Assembly (NCBI GenBank): GCA_903826185.1
Contig: CAIKDL010000030.1
Coordinates: 1-6,634, forward strand
Direction of reading: 5' to 3'
Source of the DNA: an uncultured bacterium
GTDB lineage: Bacteria; Patescibacteriota; Minisyncoccia; Phycocordibacterales; PALSA-1337
DNA length: 6,634 bases
Shown: positions 1 to 6,388 of the stretch, piece after piece
How positions within the stretch are numbered: position 1 is the first letter of the stretch
Layout of the letters: the number at the start of each line of letters is the position of its first letter
Position numbers and translations under genes: made by a program
Notes under the pieces: model-generated
Database searches by the model: none
What the model saw: only the letters and a program-made list of their open reading frames with translations
What the model was told of the DNA's origin: nothing

Positions 1-62
1 CTCTGGTCTTCTATCTCTTGAGCCGAGTCATTGACGATCGTCTCTGTTTCTATGTTTGTCAT
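1..62 (-). CDS. N-terminal fragment of a divergent gene, unknown product
   Basis: Reading the minus strand from an ATG at 62-60 gives 20 complete codons with no stop, running off the window edge. The peptide is MTNIETETIVNDSAQEIEDQ, acidic and polar, with no signal peptide or membrane segment. A TATGAT box (74-69 on the minus strand) sits 6 bases before the ATG, the same -10-to-start spacing seen at two other starts here, which supports a leaderless start. The fragment is too short to name a family. It would be divergent to the ATPase gene starting at 102, sharing a 39-base promoter region. An open frame of this length can occur by chance, so the support is the promoter plus the divergent layout, not length. 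Confidence 0.5.
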   Translation of the reverse strand, partial: MTNIETETIVNDSAQEIEDQ

Positions 63-68
63 GCTGTA

Positions 69-74
69 ATCATA
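69..74 (-). promoter_or_regulatory. -10 box of the left-edge divergent gene
   Basis: TATGAT on the minus strand matches the TATAAT consensus at five of six positions and ends 6 bases before the ATG at 62. Transcription would start at or next to the start codon. No convincing -35 box is visible at 17 bases upstream. Confidence 0.45.
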
Positions 75-85
75 CACCCATTTTC

Positions 86-94
86 TGCTATAAT
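86..94 (+). promoter_or_regulatory. Extended -10 promoter of the ATPase-obg pair, likely leaderless
   Basis: TGC followed by a perfect TATAAT (89-94) is an extended -10 element. Seven bases (AAACCCC) separate it from the ATG at 102, so the expected transcription start falls on or beside the start codon. There is no Shine-Dalgarno and no room for one. No good -35 lies 17 bases upstream, which is usual for extended -10 promoters. This decides the start of the downstream gene: the in-frame ATG at 18 lies upstream of the promoter and inside the divergent gene. Confidence 0.7.
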
Positions 95-101
95 AAACCC
101 C

Positions 102-2927
102 ATGGAATCATTAGATAATCCCGCTGGTAAATTCACCAATCCACAGGAAGAGATCGCTTATTTGAGACAAATGATCGCTCGCAGAGAGCGTGTGCTTTTG
201 GAAGAGACTCCTGAGGCTAGCATAGAGCATGTTGCACGTGAAGAAGTGGTGAAATATGCCGAGCGCAAACCGGATGAAGTTTTGCACGAGAAATACATCG
301 TTCCGACTCCGGAAATGGAGGCAGTTGTGCTCGAGCTTTCTCCTGAAGAACATGACGAGAAGATGAATGAACTCCTCGGATTCTTGGAAGAGAAGGGAAT
401 ATATAATACTTTGAAAATGGTCGAGCATATGCATGATCCTCACATTTACGATGATTTTCATCGACTGCTGGTCCAGTATCTTCGCTCAGGATTTACGATC
501 GGTGGTCTCAAGGATAAGGATCCATTGTGGCGCTCACTCAAGATGGCCTTGTTTGAAATCTTGGTCCCAGAAGCCAATTCTCCGGAGAAAGGGGGTTCAT
601 CCAAACCGCTGAAGGAATTGCTTTCCTCGATGGAACAATTCTACGCTGGCATGTGTTCTATTAGTAGTAAAGATTCAGATAACGATATTTTTGCCTTCGA
701 GATTGCCGTCGCCAACCACAGCGAGGATTTCATTTTCTATTGCGCAGTACCAGAAAATAAGCACAACCTTTTCGAAAAACAAATACTATCCATTTTTCCT
801 GATGCCAAGGTTAGCGAGAGAAAAGACGACTACAATATCTTCTCTGAAAAGGGTATGGCGGCGGCTTCCTATGGTCATCAGAAAAAGAATCACATATTTC
901 CGCTCAAGACTTATGACAAGTTCGATCATGACCCGATCAACGCCGTTCTGAACTCATTTTCTAAGATAGATAAGGAAGGCGAAGGTGCGTCTATTCAGAT
1001 CATATTCAAACCAGTTGGAGATTTTTATAATAGCAAATACCGAAAAGCTTTGGAAAAGATCCAAAAAGGCGAGAAACTTTCTGAATCTATCGATATCGCT
1101 TATACGACTGGTGAAAAAGTTTTGAAGGGTATCGGCAAAGGTTTGGAAACTGGTTTCAAAGGAGCTTTCGATATCATCGGCGAAATGGCTGGCGGTTCTG
1201 GCGATCAAAAGAAAAAAGAAGATGAAGAAAAGAAGAAGCGTCAAGAAGCTGGTGACAAGGGTATGCGTCCAGAAAATGAAATCGCCTCAAAAGAGATCCA
1301 AGAGAAGCTTTCTTCTCCAGTTTTGGCTACGAATATCAGGATTGTGGCCTCTTCGCAAGACGAGGCTAAGGCTAGGGCTATTTTGTCGGATCTGGAAGCG
1401 GCTTTCAACCAATTCGAAGATACTAATGGCAATCGCTTGGAGTTCGTGCACGTCAGTAAATCCAAACTAGAAAAAGAACTGGAAGCCTTCACTTTCCGCT
1501 CTTATGACGAAGATCAAAATTGTCCGCTCTCATTGCGGGAGTTGGCGACGATTATGCATATGCCGGTGGCTGGGAAAATTTCAACTTCTCAAGTCAAACT
1601 CACCAAGTCTGGTACTTCTGCCGCACCTCTTGGTTTGCCACAGCTTGGCACTTTGCTCGGCGTAAACTCCGATCGTGGACGCGAGACCAAGATCTTTATG
1701 ACCGATGAAGACCGCCTGCGCCACTTCTATGTCATCGGTCAGACTGGTACTGGTAAAACTTCTCTACTCAAAAATATGATCTTGCAGGATATGCAACGTG
1801 GTGACGGAGTTTGTTTCATCGATCCGCACGGCTCCGATGTGGAAGATATTCTGGCCCTGGTACCTCCTGAGAGATTTGGCGATGTTATATATTTCGATCC
1901 GGCTTATACCGCACGTCCGATGGCTCTCAATATGCTCGAATACGATGTGCGTTTTCCAGAACAAAAGACTTTCGTGGTGAATGAGATGCTTTCCATATTC
2001 AATAAGCTCTTCGATATGAAAGTCGCTGGTGGTCCGATGTTCGAACAATATTTCCGTAATGCCGTCTTGTTGACTATCGATGACCCGACGACGGGGAATA
2101 CGCTTGTAGATGTTTCGCGCGTTCTTTCCAACAAAGCTTTCCGCGAAATGAAACTCGCCAAATGTACTAATCCGTTGGTTGTCCAGTTCTGGAGAGAAGT
2201 TGCCGATAAGGCTGGTGGTGAAGCGTCGCTCGCCAACATCGTTCCTTACATCGTCTCTAAGTTCGATAACTTCTTGGCCAACGATATCATGCGCCCGGTC
2301 ATCGCTCAGGAGAAATCCACATTCAATTTCCGCGACATTATGGATAACAAGAAGATCTTGCTGGTGAATCTTTCCAAAGGTCGCCTCGGCGACATCAATG
2401 CCAACCTGATCGGTCTCATCTTGGTTGGTAAGATACTCATGTCGGCTCTGTCACGCGTCGATTCGCTCGGTAAGAATCTTCCGCCGTTCTATCTATATAT
2501 AGACGAATTCCAAAACGTTACAACAGACTCGATTGGAACTATTTTGTCCGAGGCGCGCAAGTACAAACTCTCGATGACCATGGCCCACCAGTTCATCAAA
2601 CAGCTCGATGAAAAGATCAAAAACTCTGTCTTTGGTAACGTCGGTTCCATGGCTGTATTCCGCGTCGGTGTGGAAGATGGCGAGTTCTTGGCCAAACAGT
2701 TTGAGCCGGTATTTACAGAAAAAGATATTATAAATATAGACAATCGCAATTGCTACGTGAAGATGCTCGCGGAAGGCAAGCCAGTCAAGCCATTCAATAT
2801 TTCTACACAAAATCTTCCTAAGGGTGACCGCGACGTGGCCGGTAAACTGAAAGAGCTCTCTTATTTGACTTATGGTAAAGAAAGGAGCATTATCGAAAGC
2901 GAGATAAATGCGAAGTATAAGAAATAA
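102..2927 (+). CDS. Soluble VirD4/TraG-like DNA-translocase ATPase (type IV secretion coupling-protein family)
   Basis: A 941-residue P-loop ATPase of the HerA/FtsK/VirD4 class, expected to form a hexameric motor on DNA. Walker A is GQTGTGKT at residues 546-553 (Lys552). A DPHG motif at 574-577 is closer to VirB4 and DUF87 proteins than to the DPKG of classical VirD4. Walker B is FYLYIDEF at 796-803 (Asp801, Glu802), followed by a Gln-containing AHQF motif and a TraG/TraD-type C-terminal segment (GNVGSMAVFRVG). Residues 1-367 form an unrecognised N-terminal region, then a highly charged Lys/Glu linker (about 368-387) and a second domain before the motor. A glycine-rich amphipathic patch lies at about 343-366. 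No clear N-terminal transmembrane helices are seen, unlike canonical VirD4, so it may dock on a separate membrane partner. The start at 102 is set by the extended -10 box. The stop abuts the obg ATG. No other secretion genes are in the window, so conjugation, DNA uptake or another export role remains open. Confidence 0.88.
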   Translation: MESLDNPAGKFTNPQEEIAYLRQMIARRERVLLEETPEASIEHVAREEVVKYAERKPDEVLHEKYIVPTPEMEAVVLELSPEEHDEKMNELLGFLEEKGIYNTLKMVEHMHDPHIYDDFHRLLVQYLRSGFTIGGLKDKDPLWRSLKMALFEILVPEANSPEKGGSSKPLKELLSSMEQFYAGMCSISSKDSDNDIFAFEIAVANHSEDFIFYCAVPENKHNLFEKQILSIFPDAKVSERKDDYNIFSEKGMAAASYGHQKKNHIFPLKTYDKFDHDPINAVLNSFSKIDKEGEGASIQIIFKPVGDFYNSKYRKALEKIQKGEKLSESIDIAYTTGEKVLKGIGKGLETGFKGAFDIIGEMAGGSGDQKKKEDEEKKKRQEAGDKGMRPENEIASKEIQEKLSSPVLATNIRIVASSQDEAKARAILSDLEAAFNQFEDTNGNRLEFVHVSKSKLEKELEAFTFRSYDEDQNCPLSLRELATIMHMPVAGKISTSQVKLTKSGTSAAPLGLPQLGTLLGVNSDRGRETKIFMTDEDRLRHFYVIGQTGTGKTSLLKNMILQDMQRGDGVCFIDPHGSDVEDILALVPPERFGDVIYFDPAYTARPMALNMLEYDVRFPEQKTFVVNEMLSIFNKLFDMKVAGGPMFEQYFRNAVLLTIDDPTTGNTLVDVSRVLSNKAFREMKLAKCTNPLVVQFWREVADKAGGEASLANIVPYIVSKFDNFLANDIMRPVIAQEKSTFNFRDIMDNKKILLVNLSKGRLGDINANLIGLILVGKILMSALSRVDSLGKNLPPFYLYIDEFQNVTTDSIGTILSEARKYKLSMTMAHQFIKQLDEKIKNSVFGNVGSMAVFRVGVEDGEFLAKQFEPVFTEKDIINIDNRNCYVKMLAEGKPVKPFNISTQNLPKGDRDVAGKLKELSYLTYGKERSIIESEINAKYKK

Positions 2928-3926
2928 ATGGCCCTCACTGACGAAATACATTTTCATGCAAAAGCCGGTAACGGCGGTATTGGCGTTGTCCGTTGGAGGC
3001 ACGAAAAAGGCAAAGAATTCGCCGGTGCAGCCGGTGGTAATGGTGGCCGCGGTGGCGATATATACGTTCGCGCTGTTCGTGATATCAATGTCATGGCGCG
3101 CTATAAGACGGTGAAGAAGTTCGAATCGCAAAAAGGCCAGGACGGTATGAATTGGAGCATGCAAGGAAAATCCGGCGAAGATCTCTATATCGATTTACCA
3201 ATCGGTTCCGTCGTCAAAAACTTAGAAACCGCCAGAGTCGTGGAACTCCTCGAAGAAGGACAGGAATCGAAAATCTTACATGGCGGTAAAGGCGGTCTTG
3301 GCAACGAACATTTCAAAGCCTCGACCAATGTGAAGCCGGAGCAATCCACTCCAGGATATCCTGGTGAAGAAGCCGACTTTGTTGTAGAGCTAAACCTGAT
3401 CGCCGATGCTGGTCTTATCGGTCTGCCAAATGCTGGTAAGTCTAGCCTGCTGAACGCCCTAACTCACGCTCACGCCAAAGTCGCCAACTACGCCTTTACC
3501 ACATTAGATCCTAACCTCGGTGCTTTGCATGGCGGCTATATCTTGGCTGATATTCCAGGTCTCATCGAAGGCGCCGCCGAAGGGAAGGGCCTCGGCATTC
3601 AATTTTTGAAACATGTGAAGAGAACCAAAGTTCTGATCCACCTGGTTCCTTTGGGTAATGATGGGGTCGCAAATGCACATATTGTCGGCGATTATAAAAC
3701 CGTTCGCGAAGAGCTCAAGAAATATGGCGAAGGATTGCCAGACAAGCCGGAGATTATCATTCTTTCCAAGACAGACATGGTTCCGCCCAAGGCGGTTGTC
3801 GCTGCTCGCAAGAAGTTGGAAAAATACGCGAAAGAATCCGGCGGCCAAATATTTGAAGTTTCAGTGCTGGATGATGCTGCCATCAAAAAACTTGGCGAGG
3901 AATTGGTGAAAATATTGAGTAAATAA
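2928..3926 (+). CDS. obg: Obg family GTPase (ribosome assembly)
   Basis: A 332-residue Obg/CgtA GTPase, which acts in the cytoplasm in late large-subunit assembly and stress signalling. The glycine-rich Obg fold occupies about 1-155 (AGNGG near the start, then GAAGGNGGRGGD). The G domain follows: G1 GLPNAGKSS (165-173), switch I with FTT at 190-192, G3 DIPG (208-211), G4 SKTD (280-283) and a G5-like VSV around Ser312. G4 has Ser in place of the usual Asn of NKxD, and G5 lacks the usual Ser-Ala pair. The protein ends soon after the G domain, so the variable OCT domain is absent. ATG follows the TAA of the ATPase gene with no gap and no Shine-Dalgarno, implying co-transcription and translational coupling. 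Family assignment is secure; altered nucleotide affinity is inference only. Confidence 0.96.
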   Translation: MALTDEIHFHAKAGNGGIGVVRWRHEKGKEFAGAAGGNGGRGGDIYVRAVRDINVMARYKTVKKFESQKGQDGMNWSMQGKSGEDLYIDLPIGSVVKNLETARVVELLEEGQESKILHGGKGGLGNEHFKASTNVKPEQSTPGYPGEEADFVVELNLIADAGLIGLPNAGKSSLLNALTHAHAKVANYAFTTLDPNLGALHGGYILADIPGLIEGAAEGKGLGIQFLKHVKRTKVLIHLVPLGNDGVANAHIVGDYKTVREELKKYGEGLPDKPEIIILSKTDMVPPKAVVAARKKLEKYAKESGGQIFEVSVLDDAAIKKLGEELVKILSK

Positions 3927-3966
3927 GAAGGCCAACTACTTGCAGGATATTTTTCATACACAAGTC

Positions 3967-3996
3967 TTGACTAATCTATAGAATTAGTGGTAGTGT
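3967..3996 (+). promoter_or_regulatory. Candidate promoter with embedded palindrome upstream of the 163-aa orphan
   Basis: TTGACT (3967-3972) is a five-of-six match to the -35 consensus. A weak TAGTGT (3991-3996) preceded by TGG (extended -10 form) lies 18 bases downstream. The spacer holds an interrupted palindrome, CTAAT (3971-3975) with ATTAG (3983-3987) around TCTATAGA, a position where a repressor could block the promoter. The predicted leader is about 50 bases. The -10 match is poor, so the exact promoter is uncertain. Confidence 0.4.
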
Positions 3997-4012
3997 TTTT
4001 ATTGAACTAGTA

Positions 4013-4030
4013 GAGAGGCATAAGTCTCTC
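4013..4030 (+). promoter_or_regulatory. Small hairpin in the 5' leader of the 163-aa orphan
   Basis: GAGAG (4013-4017) pairs with CTCTC (4026-4030) around an 8-base loop, ending 12 bases before the Shine-Dalgarno. It could stabilise the mRNA or tune initiation. Five base pairs is short and could be chance. Confidence 0.3.
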
Positions 4031-4042
4031 ATAACAATCAAA

Positions 4043-4050
4043 AAGGAGGA
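4043..4050 (+). promoter_or_regulatory. Strong Shine-Dalgarno of the 163-aa orphan
   Basis: AAGGAGGA, a near-perfect anti-16S match, with GGAGG ending 6 bases before the ATG at 4056. It fixes that start and contrasts with every other start in the window, none of which has a recognisable GGAGG. Confidence 0.9.
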
Positions 4051-4055
4051 TACTC

Positions 4056-4547
4056 ATGAGTACCCAACCAGCCAAACATCCCAACGAATATCTGGATGGA
4101 CGATTTGTGGTCGATGTTTTACCACAAATGATTGTTGGTAGGACCAGCCTGAGAACGGTTTTTGTATCTTGCCATTATGTGGGTCATTACATGGGCGGTG
4201 TAGTGGATACCGGCAAGAAGGGTCTGCACATCTTCGTCATGCGAGACACTCAGGTCGATCAGTGCTCTGTCTCCAACCTCGGCAATAGCGATCTTTTGGT
4301 GGTCTATCTGGATATCAATGGTTTCGACAAGGCCATTCAGAGGATCTCCGAGATCAAAAAATCGCATCCGGCGATGAAGGTCGTCGCAGTCGCTTGCAAT
4401 TGTGGCATCGAAGAAAAGAGGATCAAGATCGCCCCACTCATGGAATCGAAAGCTGTTGACGCGTTCGTCATTACGAATGGTTGCGGTGGTTACAGGCCCA
4501 TGCTCGATATTCTTGAAGGATTGATCGAGTTTTGGCCGAGTAATTAA
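4056..4547 (+). CDS. Orphan 163-aa protein with receiver-like C-terminal half and five cysteines
   Basis: I do not recognise the family. The start is fixed by a strong Shine-Dalgarno. Residues about 78-158 follow the order of a response-regulator receiver: a hydrophobic strand ending in Asp86 (LLVVYLD), a helix, the strand KVVAVA (108-113), a helix, then VDAFVITN (134-141) and a final amphipathic helix. The usual conserved Lys after the fifth strand is Asn141, and the Thr/Ser site is Ala113 or Cys114. If the resemblance is real, this would be a degenerate, non-phosphorylated pseudo-receiver. The N-terminal half (about 17-65) is strand-rich and has CHYVGH (Cys39, His40, His44). Cysteines at 39, 70, 114, 116 and 143 could bind metal or be redox-active. 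No membrane segment or signal peptide is seen. It is a single-gene unit with its own promoter candidate and terminator, so context gives no partner. The gene itself is near certain; the fold is inference. Confidence 0.88.
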   Translation: MSTQPAKHPNEYLDGRFVVDVLPQMIVGRTSLRTVFVSCHYVGHYMGGVVDTGKKGLHIFVMRDTQVDQCSVSNLGNSDLLVVYLDINGFDKAIQRISEIKKSHPAMKVVAVACNCGIEEKRIKIAPLMESKAVDAFVITNGCGGYRPMLDILEGLIEFWPSN

Positions 4548-4551
4548 CCTG

Positions 4552-4589
4552 AATCTCTATGCAGTTGTATACAGCATAGAGATTTTTTT
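4552..4589 (+). terminator. Intrinsic terminator of the 163-aa orphan
   Basis: A perfect 11-base-pair stem, AATCTCTATGC (4552-4562) with GCATAGAGATT (4574-4584), closes an 11-base loop and is followed by a run of seven T (4583-4589). It starts 4 bases after the orphan stop. The T tract is on the plus strand only: read from gatB the same hairpin is followed by CAGGTTAATT, so it is a good plus-strand terminator and at best a weak one for gatB, though it can still protect the gatB mRNA 3' end. Confidence 0.92.
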
Positions 4590-4597
4590 ATTAGGCT

Positions 4598-6064
4598 TTA
4601 TCCCAATTTTTCTATCAATATCTTCTTCACTACATCAGGATTTGCCGCGCCTTTCGTAGCTTTCATGGCTTGTCCTATCAAGAATTGAATGGAAGCGAGC
4701 TTGCCGGCTTTGTATTCGGTGACGGCTTTGGCATTATTAGTCAGTATCTTGTCTATGATTGGACCAATATCTGCAGCATCGCTCTTTTGTAAGAGGCCAT
4801 TTTTCTCTGCGACTACGCGAGCAGACTGGCTAGAATCTTTTATGAGTAAGGCAAGTGTGTCTTTTGCACCACGCGAAGAGATCTCACCACCAGCAATCAT
4901 CGACATGAGCTCGGAAAATGACGCTGGCGGGATGGCGTTATTCTGGTCGAATGAGGGTAGATAATCGCTCAGGATATAGTTCGTAGTCAGCTTGATGCGT
5001 TTTGCGTCGCCATTAAATGGGCTTACGACCGCCTCGAAATAAGTGGTTAGAGAGGTGTTTTCCACAAATACGGCCACTTCTTTGTCGGTCATACCATAGT
5101 CTTTTTTATATCTATCGCGCTTTGCCCATGGCAATTCCGGCATTTCTTTGCGAAGTGCGCTCTCGGCGAATTCCGGAATCTCGGAGATCTTCATCTTCGG
5201 TATGTCCGGGTCAGGGAAGTAGCGATAATCATGCGAGCTCTCTTTGCTGCGCTGTGAGAAAGTCTTCTGCTTAGTATCATCCCAGCCACGAGTCTCCTGG
5301 ACGATCTTTTCCGTGCCGCCTTTTTCGGCCGCTTCCAAGACTTTACTCTGACGATCTATCTCATAAGCAATGGCGCGCTCTACCGAACGGAATGAGTTCA
5401 GGTTCTTCACTTCGGTCTTTGTGCCGAATTTCCCTGTGGCAGTATCTTCCGCCGTAGCGACGGAGACATTGGCTTCGACGCGCATTTCACCTTTTTCCAT
5501 ATTGGCCTCACCAGCACCGAGGTAGCGCAGCAACAGCTGTAACTCTTTGGCGAAACGCACGGCTGTTTCCGCATCATGGATGACCGGCTTAGTGACCAAT
5601 TCCATGAGAGGCACTCCGGCTCGATTGAAGTTCACCAAACTTTTCTCATGCTGATCATGAGTAGATTGCGCGGTGTCTTCTTCAAGATGGATGCGCTCTA
5701 AGGCCACACTAGAAAGTTCACCACCAGAAATGAGTGGGAATTTATATTGACTGATCTGATAGCCTTTCGGTATGTCCGGATAGAAATAATTCTTACGATC
5801 CCACTCAGTGAAGTCTGCGAGTTTGCCGCCAACGGCCAGACCCATCTTGAGTACGTGTTTAATCGCACCTTTATTCAAAACTGGCAAAGTCCCAGGATGG
5901 CCCATACAGATAGGGCAGATGTTCATATTCGGCTTCTCCTCATCAGGGTTATTCTTGCAAGAGCAGAACATTTTCGAAGCAGTTTTCAGCTCGGCATGGA
6001 TTTCCAGGCCGATGGTTGGCATGTATTTTGCTGTTTTTTTCGAGTTTTTTTTCTCTGGTTCCAT
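4598..6064 (-). CDS. gatB: Aspartyl/glutamyl-tRNA amidotransferase subunit B
   Basis: A 488-residue GatB, the tRNA-binding and kinase subunit of the GatCAB complex. With GatA and GatC it converts Glu-tRNA(Gln), and often Asp-tRNA(Asn), to the amidated forms in the cytoplasm. Signatures include GLEIHAEL (19-26), NICPICMGHPGTLPVLN (48-64), RKNYFYPDIPKGYQISQY, RAGVPLMELVT, MEKGEMRVEANVS and DYRYFPDPDIP, with a YqeY-like helical tail to the C-terminus. Cys34, Cys36, Cys50 and Cys53 form a CxC...CxxC cluster, likely a structural zinc site as in some GatB proteins. The start at 6064 (MEPEKK) is preferred over the upstream in-frame ATG at 6130: an extended -10 element ends 7 bases before it and the alternative adds a hydrophobic extension foreign to the family. 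gatA and gatC are not in the window. It is convergent with the 163-aa orphan and divergent from the 81-aa orphan. Confidence 0.97.
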   Translation of the reverse strand: MEPEKKNSKKTAKYMPTIGLEIHAELKTASKMFCSCKNNPDEEKPNMNICPICMGHPGTLPVLNKGAIKHVLKMGLAVGGKLADFTEWDRKNYFYPDIPKGYQISQYKFPLISGGELSSVALERIHLEEDTAQSTHDQHEKSLVNFNRAGVPLMELVTKPVIHDAETAVRFAKELQLLLRYLGAGEANMEKGEMRVEANVSVATAEDTATGKFGTKTEVKNLNSFRSVERAIAYEIDRQSKVLEAAEKGGTEKIVQETRGWDDTKQKTFSQRSKESSHDYRYFPDPDIPKMKISEIPEFAESALRKEMPELPWAKRDRYKKDYGMTDKEVAVFVENTSLTTYFEAVVSPFNGDAKRIKLTTNYILSDYLPSFDQNNAIPPASFSELMSMIAGGEISSRGAKDTLALLIKDSSQSARVVAEKNGLLQKSDAADIGPIIDKILTNNAKAVTEYKAGKLASIQFLIGQAMKATKGAANPDVVKKILIEKLG

Positions 6065-6071
6065 GGGCTTT

Positions 6072-6080
6072 ATATTAGCA
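6072..6080 (-). promoter_or_regulatory. Extended -10 promoter of gatB, likely leaderless
   Basis: Read on the minus strand, TGC (6080-6078) followed by TAATAT (6077-6072) is an extended -10 element with four of six core matches. Seven bases (AAAGCCC) separate it from the ATG at 6064. The 20 bases from TGC to ATGG match the equivalent stretch before the ATPase gene (86-105) at 17 positions. No Shine-Dalgarno is present. Confidence 0.6.
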
Positions 6081-6092
6081 TAAATGAATGAT

Positions 6093-6108
6093 ACTATAAC
6101 ACTATAAA
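6093..6108 (+). promoter_or_regulatory. Tandem -10-like repeat before the 81-aa orphan
   Basis: ACTATAAC (6093-6100) is followed directly by ACTATAAA (6101-6108), a direct repeat matching at seven of eight bases that offers TATAAC (6095-6100) and TATAAA (6103-6108) as -10 boxes. The first ends 11 bases before the ATG at 6112, giving a leader of a few bases; the second is only 3 bases away. No -35 or Shine-Dalgarno is evident. The TATAAC copy occupies the place of a gatB -35 box on the other strand, so the two promoters may interfere. Confidence 0.45.
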
Positions 6109-6111
6109 AAT

Positions 6112-6357
6112 ATGTTATCAGAACAACCACTAAATCAAAGTAATCAGCCCGATTTCCAGACTTTCACCAAAAAACAAGCTTTGGATGAAATCGGTTTTGC
6201 AATCCAGAAATGTGGGGTGGCTGGCAACAATGACAGCGAAATCCCAGAGCTTATGAGAATGAGTTCAGAAATATCGGGTGGTCAAGTTGGTCCGGATAAA
6301 TATGCAGAATATGTTAAACGGGCTCATGGTATATTTGAAGGTAAAATAGAGAGATAG
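6112..6357 (+). CDS. Hypothetical 81-aa protein
   Basis: I do not recognise this protein. It begins MLSEQPLNQ, has a polar Gln/Asn-rich first 15 residues, then segments that look helical (TKKQALDEIGFAIQK at about 18-32 and PDKYAEYVKRAHGIFEGK at about 61-78) linked by a stretch rich in Asp, Glu, Gly and Ser. There is one cysteine and no signal peptide, membrane helix or catalytic motif. It is soluble and probably cytoplasmic. The gene is likely real: it lies in an otherwise empty interval, has -10 boxes at the right distance, and stops just before the next promoter. It is divergent from gatB across 47 bases and upstream of the RRM gene, but the promoters at 6360-6417 suggest separate transcription. 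No Shine-Dalgarno is seen. Confidence 0.7.
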   Translation: MLSEQPLNQSNQPDFQTFTKKQALDEIGFAIQKCGVAGNNDSEIPELMRMSSEISGGQVGPDKYAEYVKRAHGIFEGKIER

Positions 6358-6359
6358 AT

Positions 6360-6388
6360 TTGACAGAAAACCGTATAAATTGCATAAC
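6360..6388 (+). promoter_or_regulatory. Upstream promoter candidate for the RRM gene
   Basis: A perfect -35 TTGACA (6360-6365) lies 17 bases from CATAAC (6383-6388), which matches four of six -10 positions. It starts 3 bases after the stop of the 81-aa orphan. Its predicted start, near 6395, would give a leader of about 147 bases. It is the weaker of two tandem candidates because of its -10. Confidence 0.4.

Noticed and set aside
33..42. Perfect 10-base palindrome GACGATCGTC
   Set aside because: It sits inside the open frame of the divergent gene and a single short palindrome can occur by chance.
18..101. N-terminal extension of the ATPase from the ATG at 18
   Set aside because: It lies upstream of the perfect extended -10 box, overlaps a divergent frame, and has no ribosome binding site; the ATG at 102 fits better.
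2493..3164. 223-residue minus-strand open frame across the ATPase/obg junction
   Set aside because: It is antisense to two well-supported genes, including the conserved Obg N-terminal fold, and its product shows no recognisable family.
3927..3966. Terminator after obg
   Set aside because: There is a short T run at 3952-3956 but no stable GC-rich stem ahead of it.
6065..6130. 22-residue upstream extension of GatB from the ATG at 6130 (minus)
   Set aside because: The extension is hydrophobic and foreign to GatB, overlaps the 81-aa orphan, and lies upstream of the gatB -10 box.
6374..6379. TATAAA as a -10 box for the TTGACA at 6360
   Set aside because: The spacing is only 8 bases, too short for a -35/-10 pair.
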